This document shows positions 8,070 through 14,603 of a stretch of 19,951 bases of DNA, piece after piece. The stretch spans positions 1 through 19,951 of the forward strand of contig URET01000022.1 of NCBI GenBank assembly GCA_900546875.1, given 5' to 3'. Below the pieces are notes generated by a model. It did not search any database. It saw nothing but the letters and a program-made list of their open reading frames with translations, and was not told the origin of the DNA. Both the position numbers and the translations under genes were made by a program. Positions within the stretch are counted from its first letter, which is position 1. Each line of letters opens with the position of its first letter. This DNA is from an uncultured Eubacteriales bacterium. Its GTDB lineage: Bacteria > Bacillota > Clostridia > Christensenellales > CAG-314.

Positions 8070-9984
8070 AGAAAATGCACGTCCTGTTGAAGGGCCTCGC
8101 GGCGGAGGCTTAAAAGGGATGAAGAAGCCCAAAAATACAAAAGCCACCATGAAAAGGCTGATGAGTTACTTAAAACCTCACAGGTGGAGAATGGCATTAG
8201 TTTCGGTGTGCATAATATTCGCGGCGTTGGCAAACGTTGTAGGAGCGTCTTTCGTATCCGAACTCGTGGACACCTACATCGCGCCTCTTATCGGACAGAA
8301 CGCTCCCGACTACACCCCGCTTATCGGCGCACTTATAGTCATGGCGCTTATTTACCTTACCGGTGCTTTTTCGACTTTTATATACAACAGGTTGATGATA
8401 ACCGTCACTCAGACGACTCTGCAACAGATCAGAAACGAATTGTTTGAAAAACTCGAGAAACTTCCCCTGAAATATTTCGACACCCACACTCACGGTGAAT
8501 TGATGAGTTTATTTTCAAACGACATAGACGCCATGCGTCAGATGCTTTCTCAGGCACTTCCGCAACTGGTATCTTCAGTGGTGCAGATATTGGGCGTGGT
8601 GGTAGCGATGTTTATCCAGAGCGCCGCACTGATGATACTTGTAGCCGCGATGCTTGTGGTAATGCTTGTCACTGTCAAGACCATAGGCGGCAGATCCATA
8701 AGATACTTTGTGAACATGCAGCGTTCTCTGGCGACGGTAAACGGATATATCGAAGAACTTATCGACGGTCAGAAGGTAGTCAAGGTATTCAACCACGAAG
8801 AAGAAGCCAAAGCCGCTTTCGACATCATAAACGACGACCTTAACAAAACTTCAACTGCAGCCCACTCTTATGCAAACATCCTGATGCCCATAATGGGAAA
8901 TCTTTCGTATCTGCACTTTGCTCTTACCGCTATCGTGGGCGGAACTCTGCTTCTTTTCGGAGTAACGGGCATAACAGTTGGAAAGCTCGGCAGCTTCCTT
9001 CTGCTGACAAGACAGTTTTCCAATCCCATAACCATGGTATCACAGCTGTTTGCAAGCGTCATGACGGCTCTTGCAGGCGCCGAAAGAATATTCAACGCCA
9101 TGGACGAAAAACCCGAAACAGACGAAGGTAAGATCACCCTCGTGGACGTGAAGGAAAACTCCGACGGCTCACTTTCGCCCGTATCGGAACGTACGGGTAT
9201 TTGGGCATGGGCAGTACCGAAACCCGGGGGCGAAACGGAGTATGTAAGGCTCAGAGGCGACGTTCGCTTCGAACACGTCACATTCGGGTATGAACCGAAC
9301 AAGATAGTGCTCGAAGACCTCAGTTTATATGCAAAGCCCGGACAGAAAATAGCGTTTGTCGGAAGCACGGGAGCCGGGAAAACCACGATTACCAACCTGA
9401 TAAACAGATTTTACGATATCAACAGCGGCAAAATCCTCTATGACGGAATTGACGTCCGCGACATCAAAAAAGACAGTCTGAGAAGCTCGCTGGCAATGGT
9501 CCTGCAGGATACCCACCTCTTCACGGGAACGGTCAAAGATAATATACGCTACGGTAAACCGGACGCGTCTGACGAAGATATAATACGCGCTGCCAAAATA
9601 GCCAACGCGCACAGCTTCATTACCCACCTGCCCCAAGGCTACGATACCATGCTCACCGCCGACGGCGCAAACCTCTCTCAGGGACAAAGACAGCTGCTTT
9701 CCATAGCGCGCGCCGCCGTAGCTGACCCGCCGGTGCTCATTCTCGACGAAGCTACAAGTTCGGTAGATACAAGGACCGAATCACTCATAGAAAAAGGCAT
9801 GGATTCGCTTATGGAAAATAAAACCGTGTTCGTTATCGCGCACAGACTTTCCACAGTCAGAAACGCCAACGCCATCATGGTCCTCGAACACGGCAAGATC
9901 ATCGAAAGAGGCGACCACGACGACCTTATCGCTCAGCACGGCAAGTACTACAGCCTGTATTACGGCATGTTCGAGCTTACCTGA
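8062..9984 (+). CDS. ABC exporter half-transporter, canonical-site subunit
   Basis: 640 aa, partner of the preceding gene. A basic Gly/Lys-rich N-terminus of about 28 residues precedes the transmembrane domain (about 40-345). The ATPase (about 398-635) has Walker A GSTGAGKT (434-441), Q-loop Gln482, Walker B VLILDE with Glu563 and switch His594, all catalytic. The signature is LSQGQ (538-542), not LSGGQ. This deviation faces the partner's degenerate site in known heterodimeric exporters. A ~40-residue insert (about 355-397, containing TGIWAWAVPKPGG) separates the two domains; I believe similar inserts occur in clostridial homologues. AAGGAGGG lies 7 nt before the ATG, inside the end of the upstream gene. 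It is the last gene of the marR-ABC-ABC unit. Confidence 0.93.
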   Translation: MSKENARPVEGPRGGGLKGMKKPKNTKATMKRLMSYLKPHRWRMALVSVCIIFAALANVVGASFVSELVDTYIAPLIGQNAPDYTPLIGALIVMALIYLTGAFSTFIYNRLMITVTQTTLQQIRNELFEKLEKLPLKYFDTHTHGELMSLFSNDIDAMRQMLSQALPQLVSSVVQILGVVVAMFIQSAALMILVAAMLVVMLVTVKTIGGRSIRYFVNMQRSLATVNGYIEELIDGQKVVKVFNHEEEAKAAFDIINDDLNKTSTAAHSYANILMPIMGNLSYLHFALTAIVGGTLLLFGVTGITVGKLGSFLLLTRQFSNPITMVSQLFASVMTALAGAERIFNAMDEKPETDEGKITLVDVKENSDGSLSPVSERTGIWAWAVPKPGGETEYVRLRGDVRFEHVTFGYEPNKIVLEDLSLYAKPGQKIAFVGSTGAGKTTITNLINRFYDINSGKILYDGIDVRDIKKDSLRSSLAMVLQDTHLFTGTVKDNIRYGKPDASDEDIIRAAKIANAHSFITHLPQGYDTMLTADGANLSQGQRQLLSIARAAVADPPVLILDEATSSVDTRTESLIEKGMDSLMENKTVFVIAHRLSTVRNANAIMVLEHGKIIERGDHDDLIAQHGKYYSLYYGMFELT

Positions 9985-10095
9985 GAAACCGCCAGATTTG
10001 GACTCGTCACAATACCCGTAATCTTAGATTGCCCGCAAACAAGTCAGCATTTTTCGGCATGATTGCCTGAAGTCATTTAAACGCTTGAGCAATTC

Positions 10096-10220
10096 TTTCG
10101 GAAAACTCCGTGAAAAAACACTCATACAAATGACCGGCATATCTTTCCAATGCCGCATTCGAGAAACTGCCGACAGTTTATTCCCTCGAAACTTTATGTT
10201 AAAGTCTCTATGTACAAGTA
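10096..10220 (+). other. Series of hairpins downstream of the ABC operon
   Basis: Three consecutive potential stems precede the terminator. They are TTTCGGA/TCCG-GAAA (about 10096-10115, one bulge), CGGCAT (10135-10140) with ATGCCG (10150-10155), and a compound hairpin in which TTCGAG...CTCGAA encloses AAACT-gccgac-AGTTT (about 10159-10194). The stretch 9985-10220 holds no convincing gene. It may be a structured 3' untranslated region or a small RNA that uses the terminator at 10221. No clear promoter was found, so the ncRNA reading is tentative. Confidence 0.35.
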
Positions 10221-10249
10221 AGCGCAGAAACTTATTTCTGCGCTTTTTC
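10221..10249 (+). terminator. Rho-independent terminator of marR-ABC-ABC
   Basis: Perfect 10-bp stem AGCGCAGAAA (10221-10230) with TTTCTGCGCT (10235-10244), loop CTTA, followed by TTTT. It lies 237 bp beyond the second ABC stop and is the first strong terminator after the operon. Confidence 0.9.
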
Positions 10250-10519
10250 ACTTTTAAAACCTGATATTCAAAATACTTCTTACAGATTTCGCTACTTTTA
10301 AGCCATTAATCCTCACCTGAGATTTTCACTGTATTCAAGATTTTTATTAACACTTGTCTTTATTGCAGTGAAAAACTATGATTGAGCATTTCTTTTTCAT
10401 AAGCATATTAAATATAGTATAAATTATCGCTGATTATATACGGCCATATAATAAGGAGTACAAACTTGATTTCTTTATTACATATCCTTACAAATATTAA
10501 TGAAAATTAAAGACAGCGA

Positions 10520-10549
10520 TTTTCAGCTGAAAACTGTTGTTATAACAAC
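10520..10549. repeat. Two adjacent perfect 14-bp palindromes
   Basis: TTTTCAGCTGAAAA (10520-10533) and GTTGTTATAACAAC (10536-10549) are each perfectly self-complementary and only 2 bp apart. They fit dimer-binding sites or cruciform/hairpin elements. No adjacent gene start explains them as an operator. Confidence 0.7.
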
Positions 10550-10960
10550 TGCCAGAGATTTGTTGCTTTGCCGCAAAACTCCCGCTCTTAAGCCAAGATC
10601 CGTTGTCCCATCGTAAAACACAAAGGGCACCAATTCTACGCCTATCGTATATCACTTTTGAAAATATAATTCCGCATCTGCAAAACCGCCTGATTTGCAG
10701 TTTTCTGTAATCCGCAGGATATTTATTCACGCAAGAATATCTTTTGAATGCAAGTGCTGTTTTGAAAACAATTTTTTGGCTTATTTTTTAAAATTTTTTG
10801 TTGCTCAACATCGTATAAGCTGCTTCTGCTTGATAATTCTTCAATATGCCGACTTGAGCTTGCAGCCCGGACAACGTAAACATAATCATTTCAGAAAATT
10901 TTTAATATCAATTATTATTTATACGTTTTTTCAACTATACAAAATTGAAAATATTTTTGT

Positions 10961-10969
10961 ATTATAACA
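10961..10969 (-). promoter_or_regulatory. Possible extended -10 promoter, minus strand
   Basis: Read on the minus strand, TGTTATAAT (a TG motif plus a perfect -10) lies just past the antiporter terminator and points into the gene-free island. No good -35 is seen. If active it would transcribe an RNA across 10950 toward 10500 with no recognised gene. Confidence 0.35.
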
Positions 10970-10983
10970 CCGTTCAGATATAA

Positions 10984-11003
10984 ACAGCGCCTTGCGGCGC
11001 TGT
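10984..11003 (-). terminator. Terminator of the antiporter operon
   Basis: Perfect 8-bp stem ACAGCGCC (10984-10991) with GGCGCTGT (10996-11003) and loop TTGC. On the minus strand it is followed by TTATAT, a modest U-tract, about 20 bp after the antiporter stop. A plus-strand role is unlikely since GCGACATG follows. Confidence 0.65.
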
Positions 11004-11022
11004 GCGACATGTTTTGAACGCG

Positions 11023-12654
11023 CTATTCATCGGCGTTGCTGATAACGAGAACGTCACCTGCCATCACGATCGTGCCGCCCTTGGGAATAACCACCTTTTC
11101 GCCCCGTTTTATCAATATAAACAATCTGTTTTTATCGTCTTTATTGATATCGGCAATTGATTTGTTTACCCACTCGTCATTTTTCTCTATGTATTTTTCC
11201 GTAAGGTTTATTCCCTCAACGCCCCCCATCGAACGCGCGGACACTACTGCCACATCACCTTCTTCAAGCATTGTCTGTCCGCGCGGCACTATTTTGTTTT
11301 CGCCTCTTATTATAAGCACGAGCAGTATATCGGGAGGAAGGTCGCGTTTCAGGTCGCTGAGGGTACGGTTTTGCCACGGGTGACCTTTAGTTATATTGCA
11401 CCTGATGAACTGTACGGGAACTTCGTCGGCGTAGTCGGTGAAGGTTTTCATTACGTTGCCTTCCTTGTCGATCATGTCGAGTTTCCGTGAAACCAAGGGG
11501 ATAAGAGATCCCTGGAAAAGTATCGAGAGCAGTACCACTACGAACACGATATGAAAAAGCTGTTGGCCGGCTGAGGCGTCCATGCCGTCGGAGGTCAGGC
11601 GGGATATAGCCATCACGGCAAAAACTATCGACGCGGCCCCTCTCAAACCTGTCCAAGAAACGAGCAGCTGCTGCCTTACGGAGGACCTGAAGGGAGTCAT
11701 TATCGCAAAAACAGCCGCAGGCCTTGAGATCAGCGTCAGACACAGGAAGACAAGCAGCGCCTGCAGAAATACCTGAGGAATGATCGACGGGAAAGACAAA
11801 AGTCCCAAAAGGAAAAACAAACATATCTGCATAAGACCTGTTATACCGTCAAAGAAATTGACGAGAGCCTTTTTATTGCTGATACTTTTGCTGTTTCCGA
11901 GCACAATGCCTACTATGTAAGCCGAAAGGTAGCCGTTTCCGCCGATGATGGCGGGAAGGGCGTAAGAGAGCATAGCCACGCCGAGAATGAACACGGAATC
12001 AAAGCCGGAGGAGGATATTTTCGACTTGCGCAGCAGCCATAATGTCGCAAAAGACAGCGCCGCGGCAATGGCGACCGCATACACTATCTGAGCAAAAACC
12101 ATGTAAACGACTTCTCCCGCGCTTACCCCGCTCCCTTTAAGAGCCAGCATTATCACGGTGAGCATATATGAAGCGGGATCGTTTGAGCCGCTTTCGAGCT
12201 CAAGCAAAGAGGCAGTGTTATGTTTTAAGCTCAGTCTTTTTGAACGCAGTATCGAGAAAACCGAAGCGGCGTCGGTAGAGCCAATCATGGAGCCTATGAG
12301 GAAACCGTCAATAACATCGAACCCGAGTACAAAAACACAGAAAAGCCCCGTTACGGCAGAGGTCAGCAGTACGCCGAGAGTGGAAAGCAAAACAGCTTTT
12401 GCAGCCACAGGTCTTGCTTCGCTCCATTTTGTACCGAATCCGCCGTAAAAAATGATGAAGATCAGCGCGAAAGAACCGACTTGTTCAGCTGTTTTATAAT
12501 CCGAAAACTCGATTTTGAACAAGCCGTCAGAACCGAATACCATTCCGAGCAGCATAAAAGCCAGCAACATCGGGAATCCGAGTTTGCCGGACACGCGCCT
12601 GAATACCACGCATACTATGATTATTACCGCTACAAGCAATAATTCAAGTTCCAA
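11023..12654 (-). CDS. CPA1-type K+/H+ antiporter with two RCK_C domains
   Basis: 543 aa. The membrane part (about 1-392, 12 or so helices) is a CPA1/NhaP-type cation/proton exchanger. Family motifs are GSTDAAS (125-131), ESGSNDP (154-160, the ion-binding Asn-Asp) and SWTGLRGAAS (333-342). The cytoplasmic tail has two TrkA_C/RCK_C-like modules (about 402-474 and 480-540), a layout seen in K+/H+ antiporters annotated NhaP2/CvrA. RCK_C domains of Firmicute K+ transporters such as KtrA, KtrC and CpaA bind c-di-AMP, so ligand gating is plausible but not shown here. The start is TTG, chosen because GGAGG lies 6 nt upstream and the protein begins directly with the first helix. It is the last gene of a probable operon with the SatD-like and DUF3307 genes. 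Potassium or sodium as substrate cannot be settled by reading. Confidence 0.88.
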   Translation of the reverse strand: MELELLLVAVIIIVCVVFRRVSGKLGFPMLLAFMLLGMVFGSDGLFKIEFSDYKTAEQVGSFALIFIIFYGGFGTKWSEARPVAAKAVLLSTLGVLLTSAVTGLFCVFVLGFDVIDGFLIGSMIGSTDAASVFSILRSKRLSLKHNTASLLELESGSNDPASYMLTVIMLALKGSGVSAGEVVYMVFAQIVYAVAIAAALSFATLWLLRKSKISSSGFDSVFILGVAMLSYALPAIIGGNGYLSAYIVGIVLGNSKSISNKKALVNFFDGITGLMQICLFFLLGLLSFPSIIPQVFLQALLVFLCLTLISRPAAVFAIMTPFRSSVRQQLLVSWTGLRGAASIVFAVMAISRLTSDGMDASAGQQLFHIVFVVVLLSILFQGSLIPLVSRKLDMIDKEGNVMKTFTDYADEVPVQFIRCNITKGHPWQNRTLSDLKRDLPPDILLVLIIRGENKIVPRGQTMLEEGDVAVVSARSMGGVEGINLTEKYIEKNDEWVNKSIADINKDDKNRLFILIKRGEKVVIPKGGTIVMAGDVLVISNADE

Positions 12655-12676
12655 CCGTTACCTCCGCTCCTTTTCC
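12577..12676 (-). repeat. Intact copy of a duplicated 5' segment (antiporter start)
   Basis: This ~100-bp block covers the antiporter ribosome binding site, TTG start and about the first 26 codons. It is repeated in degraded form at 12780-12876. Both ends match over roughly 17 bases (TCCGAGTTTGCCGGACA and ACCTCCGCTCCTTTTCC on the plus strand), with looser similarity and a 3-bp gap between. Confidence 0.75.
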
Positions 12677-12779
12677 TTACATCAGAAACGCTAAACGCCG
12701 AATATACCGCAACTCCTCCGTCAACGCCGGTAAAATCGGCCTTTCCGTTATGTACCTTTCCGCAAAACTCCTTTGAGGC

Positions 12780-12876
12780 TCCGAGTTTGCCGGACAGCCG
12801 CCCGAATACCGCGCACGCCGTCACTGCCGCAGAAGGCAACAATCCGGGTCCCGACCGATACCTCCGCTCCTTTTCC
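12780..12876 (-). pseudogene. Decayed partial duplicate of the antiporter 5' end
   Basis: Degraded copy of 12577-12676 placed immediately after the DUF3307 stop. The Shine-Dalgarno (GGAGCGGAGG) survives but the start codon equivalent is TCG, so it should not be translated as the antiporter. In the other copy's frame it still reads AVFGRLSGKLG, against VVFRRVSGKLG in the functional gene. The ~103 bp between the copies (12677-12779) shows no similarity to the antiporter interior, so this is a partial tandem duplication or a remnant of a lost second antiporter gene. Confidence 0.7.
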
Positions 12877-12880
12877 AAAG

Positions 12881-13615
12881 CTAAGAAGCGCTGAAATACC
12901 TTATCAGCAGCAAAGCGGTGACTACTGCCAGTGAAGCCAGCGTTCCCACAAGGTATTTCTCGGCGAACTCCTTTTCCTTGAGCTGTTCAAACCGCGCTAT
13001 CGACTTTGCCGTCAGAACAAGTCCTATCAGCGAATAGAGTCCCATATATCCCAAAGCCAGAGATATAAGTCTTTCCAATACGCCTATTATGCTTCCGCCT
13101 CCCGTTACTCCTTTGTCCTCGCTGACCGTTGAAGCGCCGTTCATAGCGTTGAGCGCGTGTTTTATGAATATAGAAGCCGGTTTTATGCATATCAAAGCGC
13201 TCATCATGAAAAACAATATATCCGATATACCCGCCAGCTCGTTCGTTATATCCCTGTCAGCCTGCACAAGCTCGGGAAAGACATCCATCACTATGCATAA
13301 TTCTATTATCACAGCCGCATGGATAAGCTGATCAGCCACAAAAAATATCAGATCCGCTTTCCCCGAATCGAATATCTTCATGAACTTTACCTTTATTGAG
13401 TCAATTATGAAGTGCATGGCAAAAAGTACCGGTAACCCTACGGCTATCAGCACCCAGCTGCCGTACAACAAAAGCACAGCCGCAAAAGGGATCACGTATA
13501 TAAACGAATGAAGTATAAGCTTACCCGGATTATCCCGTTTGCTGCGGCTCATGCTTTCGCTCTGAAAATAAAAATCGCCAAGCAAATGCGCCGTTACAAG
13601 CAACAGTTCTCTCAC
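12881..13615 (-). CDS. DUF3307 family membrane protein
   Basis: 244 aa, multi-pass membrane protein of unknown function. It resembles the DUF3307 family through the N-terminal pattern HLLGDFYFQ (residues 10-18), a mid-region LILHSFIY (33-40) and MHFIIDSIK (67-75), with conserved His10, Asp14, His36, His68 and Asp72. Several further hydrophobic segments follow up to residue 240. The GTG start is supported by GGAGGGG 6-7 nt upstream, lying in the end of the SatD-like gene, whose stop is 2 bp before; the two are probably translationally coupled. DUF3307 and SatD genes are, to my recollection, often neighbours in Firmicutes, which suggests a functional pair. The polar conserved residues within the membrane hint at a transport or catalytic role, but this is unproven. 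Confidence 0.8.
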   Translation of the reverse strand: MRELLLVTAHLLGDFYFQSESMSRSKRDNPGKLILHSFIYVIPFAAVLLLYGSWVLIAVGLPVLFAMHFIIDSIKVKFMKIFDSGKADLIFFVADQLIHAAVIIELCIVMDVFPELVQADRDITNELAGISDILFFMMSALICIKPASIFIKHALNAMNGASTVSEDKGVTGGGSIIGVLERLISLALGYMGLYSLIGLVLTAKSIARFEQLKEKEFAEKYLVGTLASLAVVTALLLIRYFSAS

Positions 13616-13617
13616 TT

Positions 13618-14463
13618 TTACCCCTCCTTAAACACGTCTTCTCCGCACACATACAAAGCCGTCAGAAGCAGCTTATTTATTCCCGAAAAATCAGCCTTCT
13701 CCGCCATCTGCCTTACGTTTTCCGCCGTAACTCCCAAAAGCTCTCCTACTAAAGGAAAGAACGCCGTATTCACGTATTTTTCCACATAAAGCCCGTTCTC
13801 CGATATCCGCGGCCTCACGGCCCGCGCCCCGCGCACCTCTTCAATAAAACGAGCTTCACCGATCTCGGCTCCGCCCTGCGAATAGTCTTTCGCCGTCTGC
13901 GCCAGATGCCCGTAAACTGCGGACGCGTACTCCACTGCCCCGAACCCCTCGATCGGATAAAAGGAAAGCACCTGCAAAATATTGAATATCATCGCCTGCT
14001 TTTCGGTATGATTCCTTATTTCACGCTCGGCAGCCTCGATCAGACCGTTTACGACTATGTCCGAAGCTCCTCCCCCCATATACATTATCATCCTTTCACC
14101 GTCCGACTCCTTCGCACCGGCAAGAGCCGTTTGAGCTCTGTGGTAGGCTTCTCCGTCGATACGGTTCGTATCTTTGCATATAAGAGCGTCAAGTATCTCC
14201 CCCGACCCTGCTCCGCACCTTACCTTGAGCGGATACATCAGCATACAAAACATATACGCCGCCGACAACGCCTTCCCGGCACTCGAAAATACCCCCTGCA
14301 CGCTGTCTCCGGCGGAAAACCTGACTTCCGCCACCAGACTCCTCCCGTACAGCTTATTTACGACACCCGCCGAATACTCGAGCTTTTCCTGCGCTTCTAT
14401 TCTCTCTTTTGCCGTCATCATACGGGAATTCTTCAGATCAAGTATCAAAACGCCGCTTTTCAT
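13618..14463 (-). CDS. SatD-family protein, cyclase-like motif pattern
   Basis: 281 aa from the preferred ATG at 14463. An in-frame ATG at 14535 would add 24 residues, but the best promoter (14497-14525) would start transcription near 14490, inside that extension. AAAAGG/GGGG precedes the chosen ATG. The N-terminal ~120 residues match the SatD pattern: LILDLKNSR (6-14), FSAGDSVQG (49-57), KVRCGAGSGEI (80-90) and IDGEAYHRA (102-110). I notice that order and spacing resemble class III nucleotide cyclases: first-strand Asp, GD hairpin, R-x-G-x-x-x-G-E, then G-x-x-x-x-x-A. Asp9 and Asp53 would be the metal ligands. The C-terminal ~45 residues form an HTH-like helical stretch (LLGVTAENVRQMAEK). 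SatD was named from the S. mutans sat (secretion and acid tolerance) operon; its biochemistry is unknown to me. First gene of the operon with DUF3307 and the K+/H+ antiporter. Confidence 0.75.
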   Translation of the reverse strand: MKSGVLILDLKNSRMMTAKERIEAQEKLEYSAGVVNKLYGRSLVAEVRFSAGDSVQGVFSSAGKALSAAYMFCMLMYPLKVRCGAGSGEILDALICKDTNRIDGEAYHRAQTALAGAKESDGERMIMYMGGGASDIVVNGLIEAAEREIRNHTEKQAMIFNILQVLSFYPIEGFGAVEYASAVYGHLAQTAKDYSQGGAEIGEARFIEEVRGARAVRPRISENGLYVEKYVNTAFFPLVGELLGVTAENVRQMAEKADFSGINKLLLTALYVCGEDVFKEG

Positions 14464-14496
14464 CCTTTTCCCCGCCTCTCCTTTTCCTTTTATCAT

Positions 14497-14525
14497 AACA
14501 TAACACATTATCCGGATATTTTCAA
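14497..14525 (-). promoter_or_regulatory. Promoter of the SatD-like/DUF3307/antiporter operon
   Basis: On the minus strand, TTGAAA (14520-14525), a 17-bp spacer and TATGTT (14497-14502); an overlapping TATGAT lies 5 bp further down. The predicted start near 14490 leaves a ~27-nt leader to the ATG at 14463, which decides the start choice for the SatD-like gene. Confidence 0.55.
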
Positions 14526-14538
14526 GCAAAAACACTTA

Positions 14539-14571
14539 ATTTTAAAATTTCAAAGTAAAAACGCTTTGAAA
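14539..14571 (-). terminator. Weak AT-rich terminator after cardiolipin synthase
   Basis: On the minus strand, TTTCAAAG (from 14571) and CTTTGAAA (to 14548) form an 8-bp stem with an 8-base loop, followed by TTTTAAAATT. The stem is AT-rich, so termination may be incomplete and some cls transcripts could enter the SatD-like operon. Confidence 0.45.
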
Positions 14572-14603
14572 ACCCCGATAATATTGGTTTTACTTAAACA
14601 AAA

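Larger units (their letters stand above)
10250..10983. other. AT-rich gene-free island
   Basis: About 730 bp with no gene I can support. The longest frames (minus 10497-10730, plus 10695-10967) lack ribosome binding sites and family features. A 14-codon TTG frame at 10468 has AAGGAG upstream but is too short to call. A hairpin CTGCAAA (10678-10684) with TTTGCAG (10694-10700) followed by TTTT looks terminator-like on the plus strand. The marked composition shift from the flanking genes suggests decayed or foreign sequence. Confidence 0.5.

Noticed and set aside
10024..10251. Minus-strand frame of 75 codons
   Set aside because: Its start lies inside the terminator hairpin of the ABC operon, it has no ribosome binding site and it shows no recognised domain.
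10468..10512. TTG-initiated 14-codon frame with AAGGAG upstream
   Set aside because: It has a good site but is too short and featureless to call. A type I toxin was considered, but no antisense RNA arrangement could be shown.
10695..10967. Plus-strand frame of 90 codons in the AT-rich island
   Set aside because: No ribosome binding site, Phe/Ile-rich composition expected from AT-rich DNA, no motif.
12630..12878. Minus-strand frame of 82 codons between DUF3307 and the antiporter
   Set aside because: It is explained by the degraded duplicate of the antiporter start region; the frame runs into the real antiporter start out of phase.
14464..14535. 24-codon N-terminal extension of the SatD-like gene
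   Set aside because: The predicted promoter and start site lie inside it, and the SatD pattern begins right after the downstream ATG.
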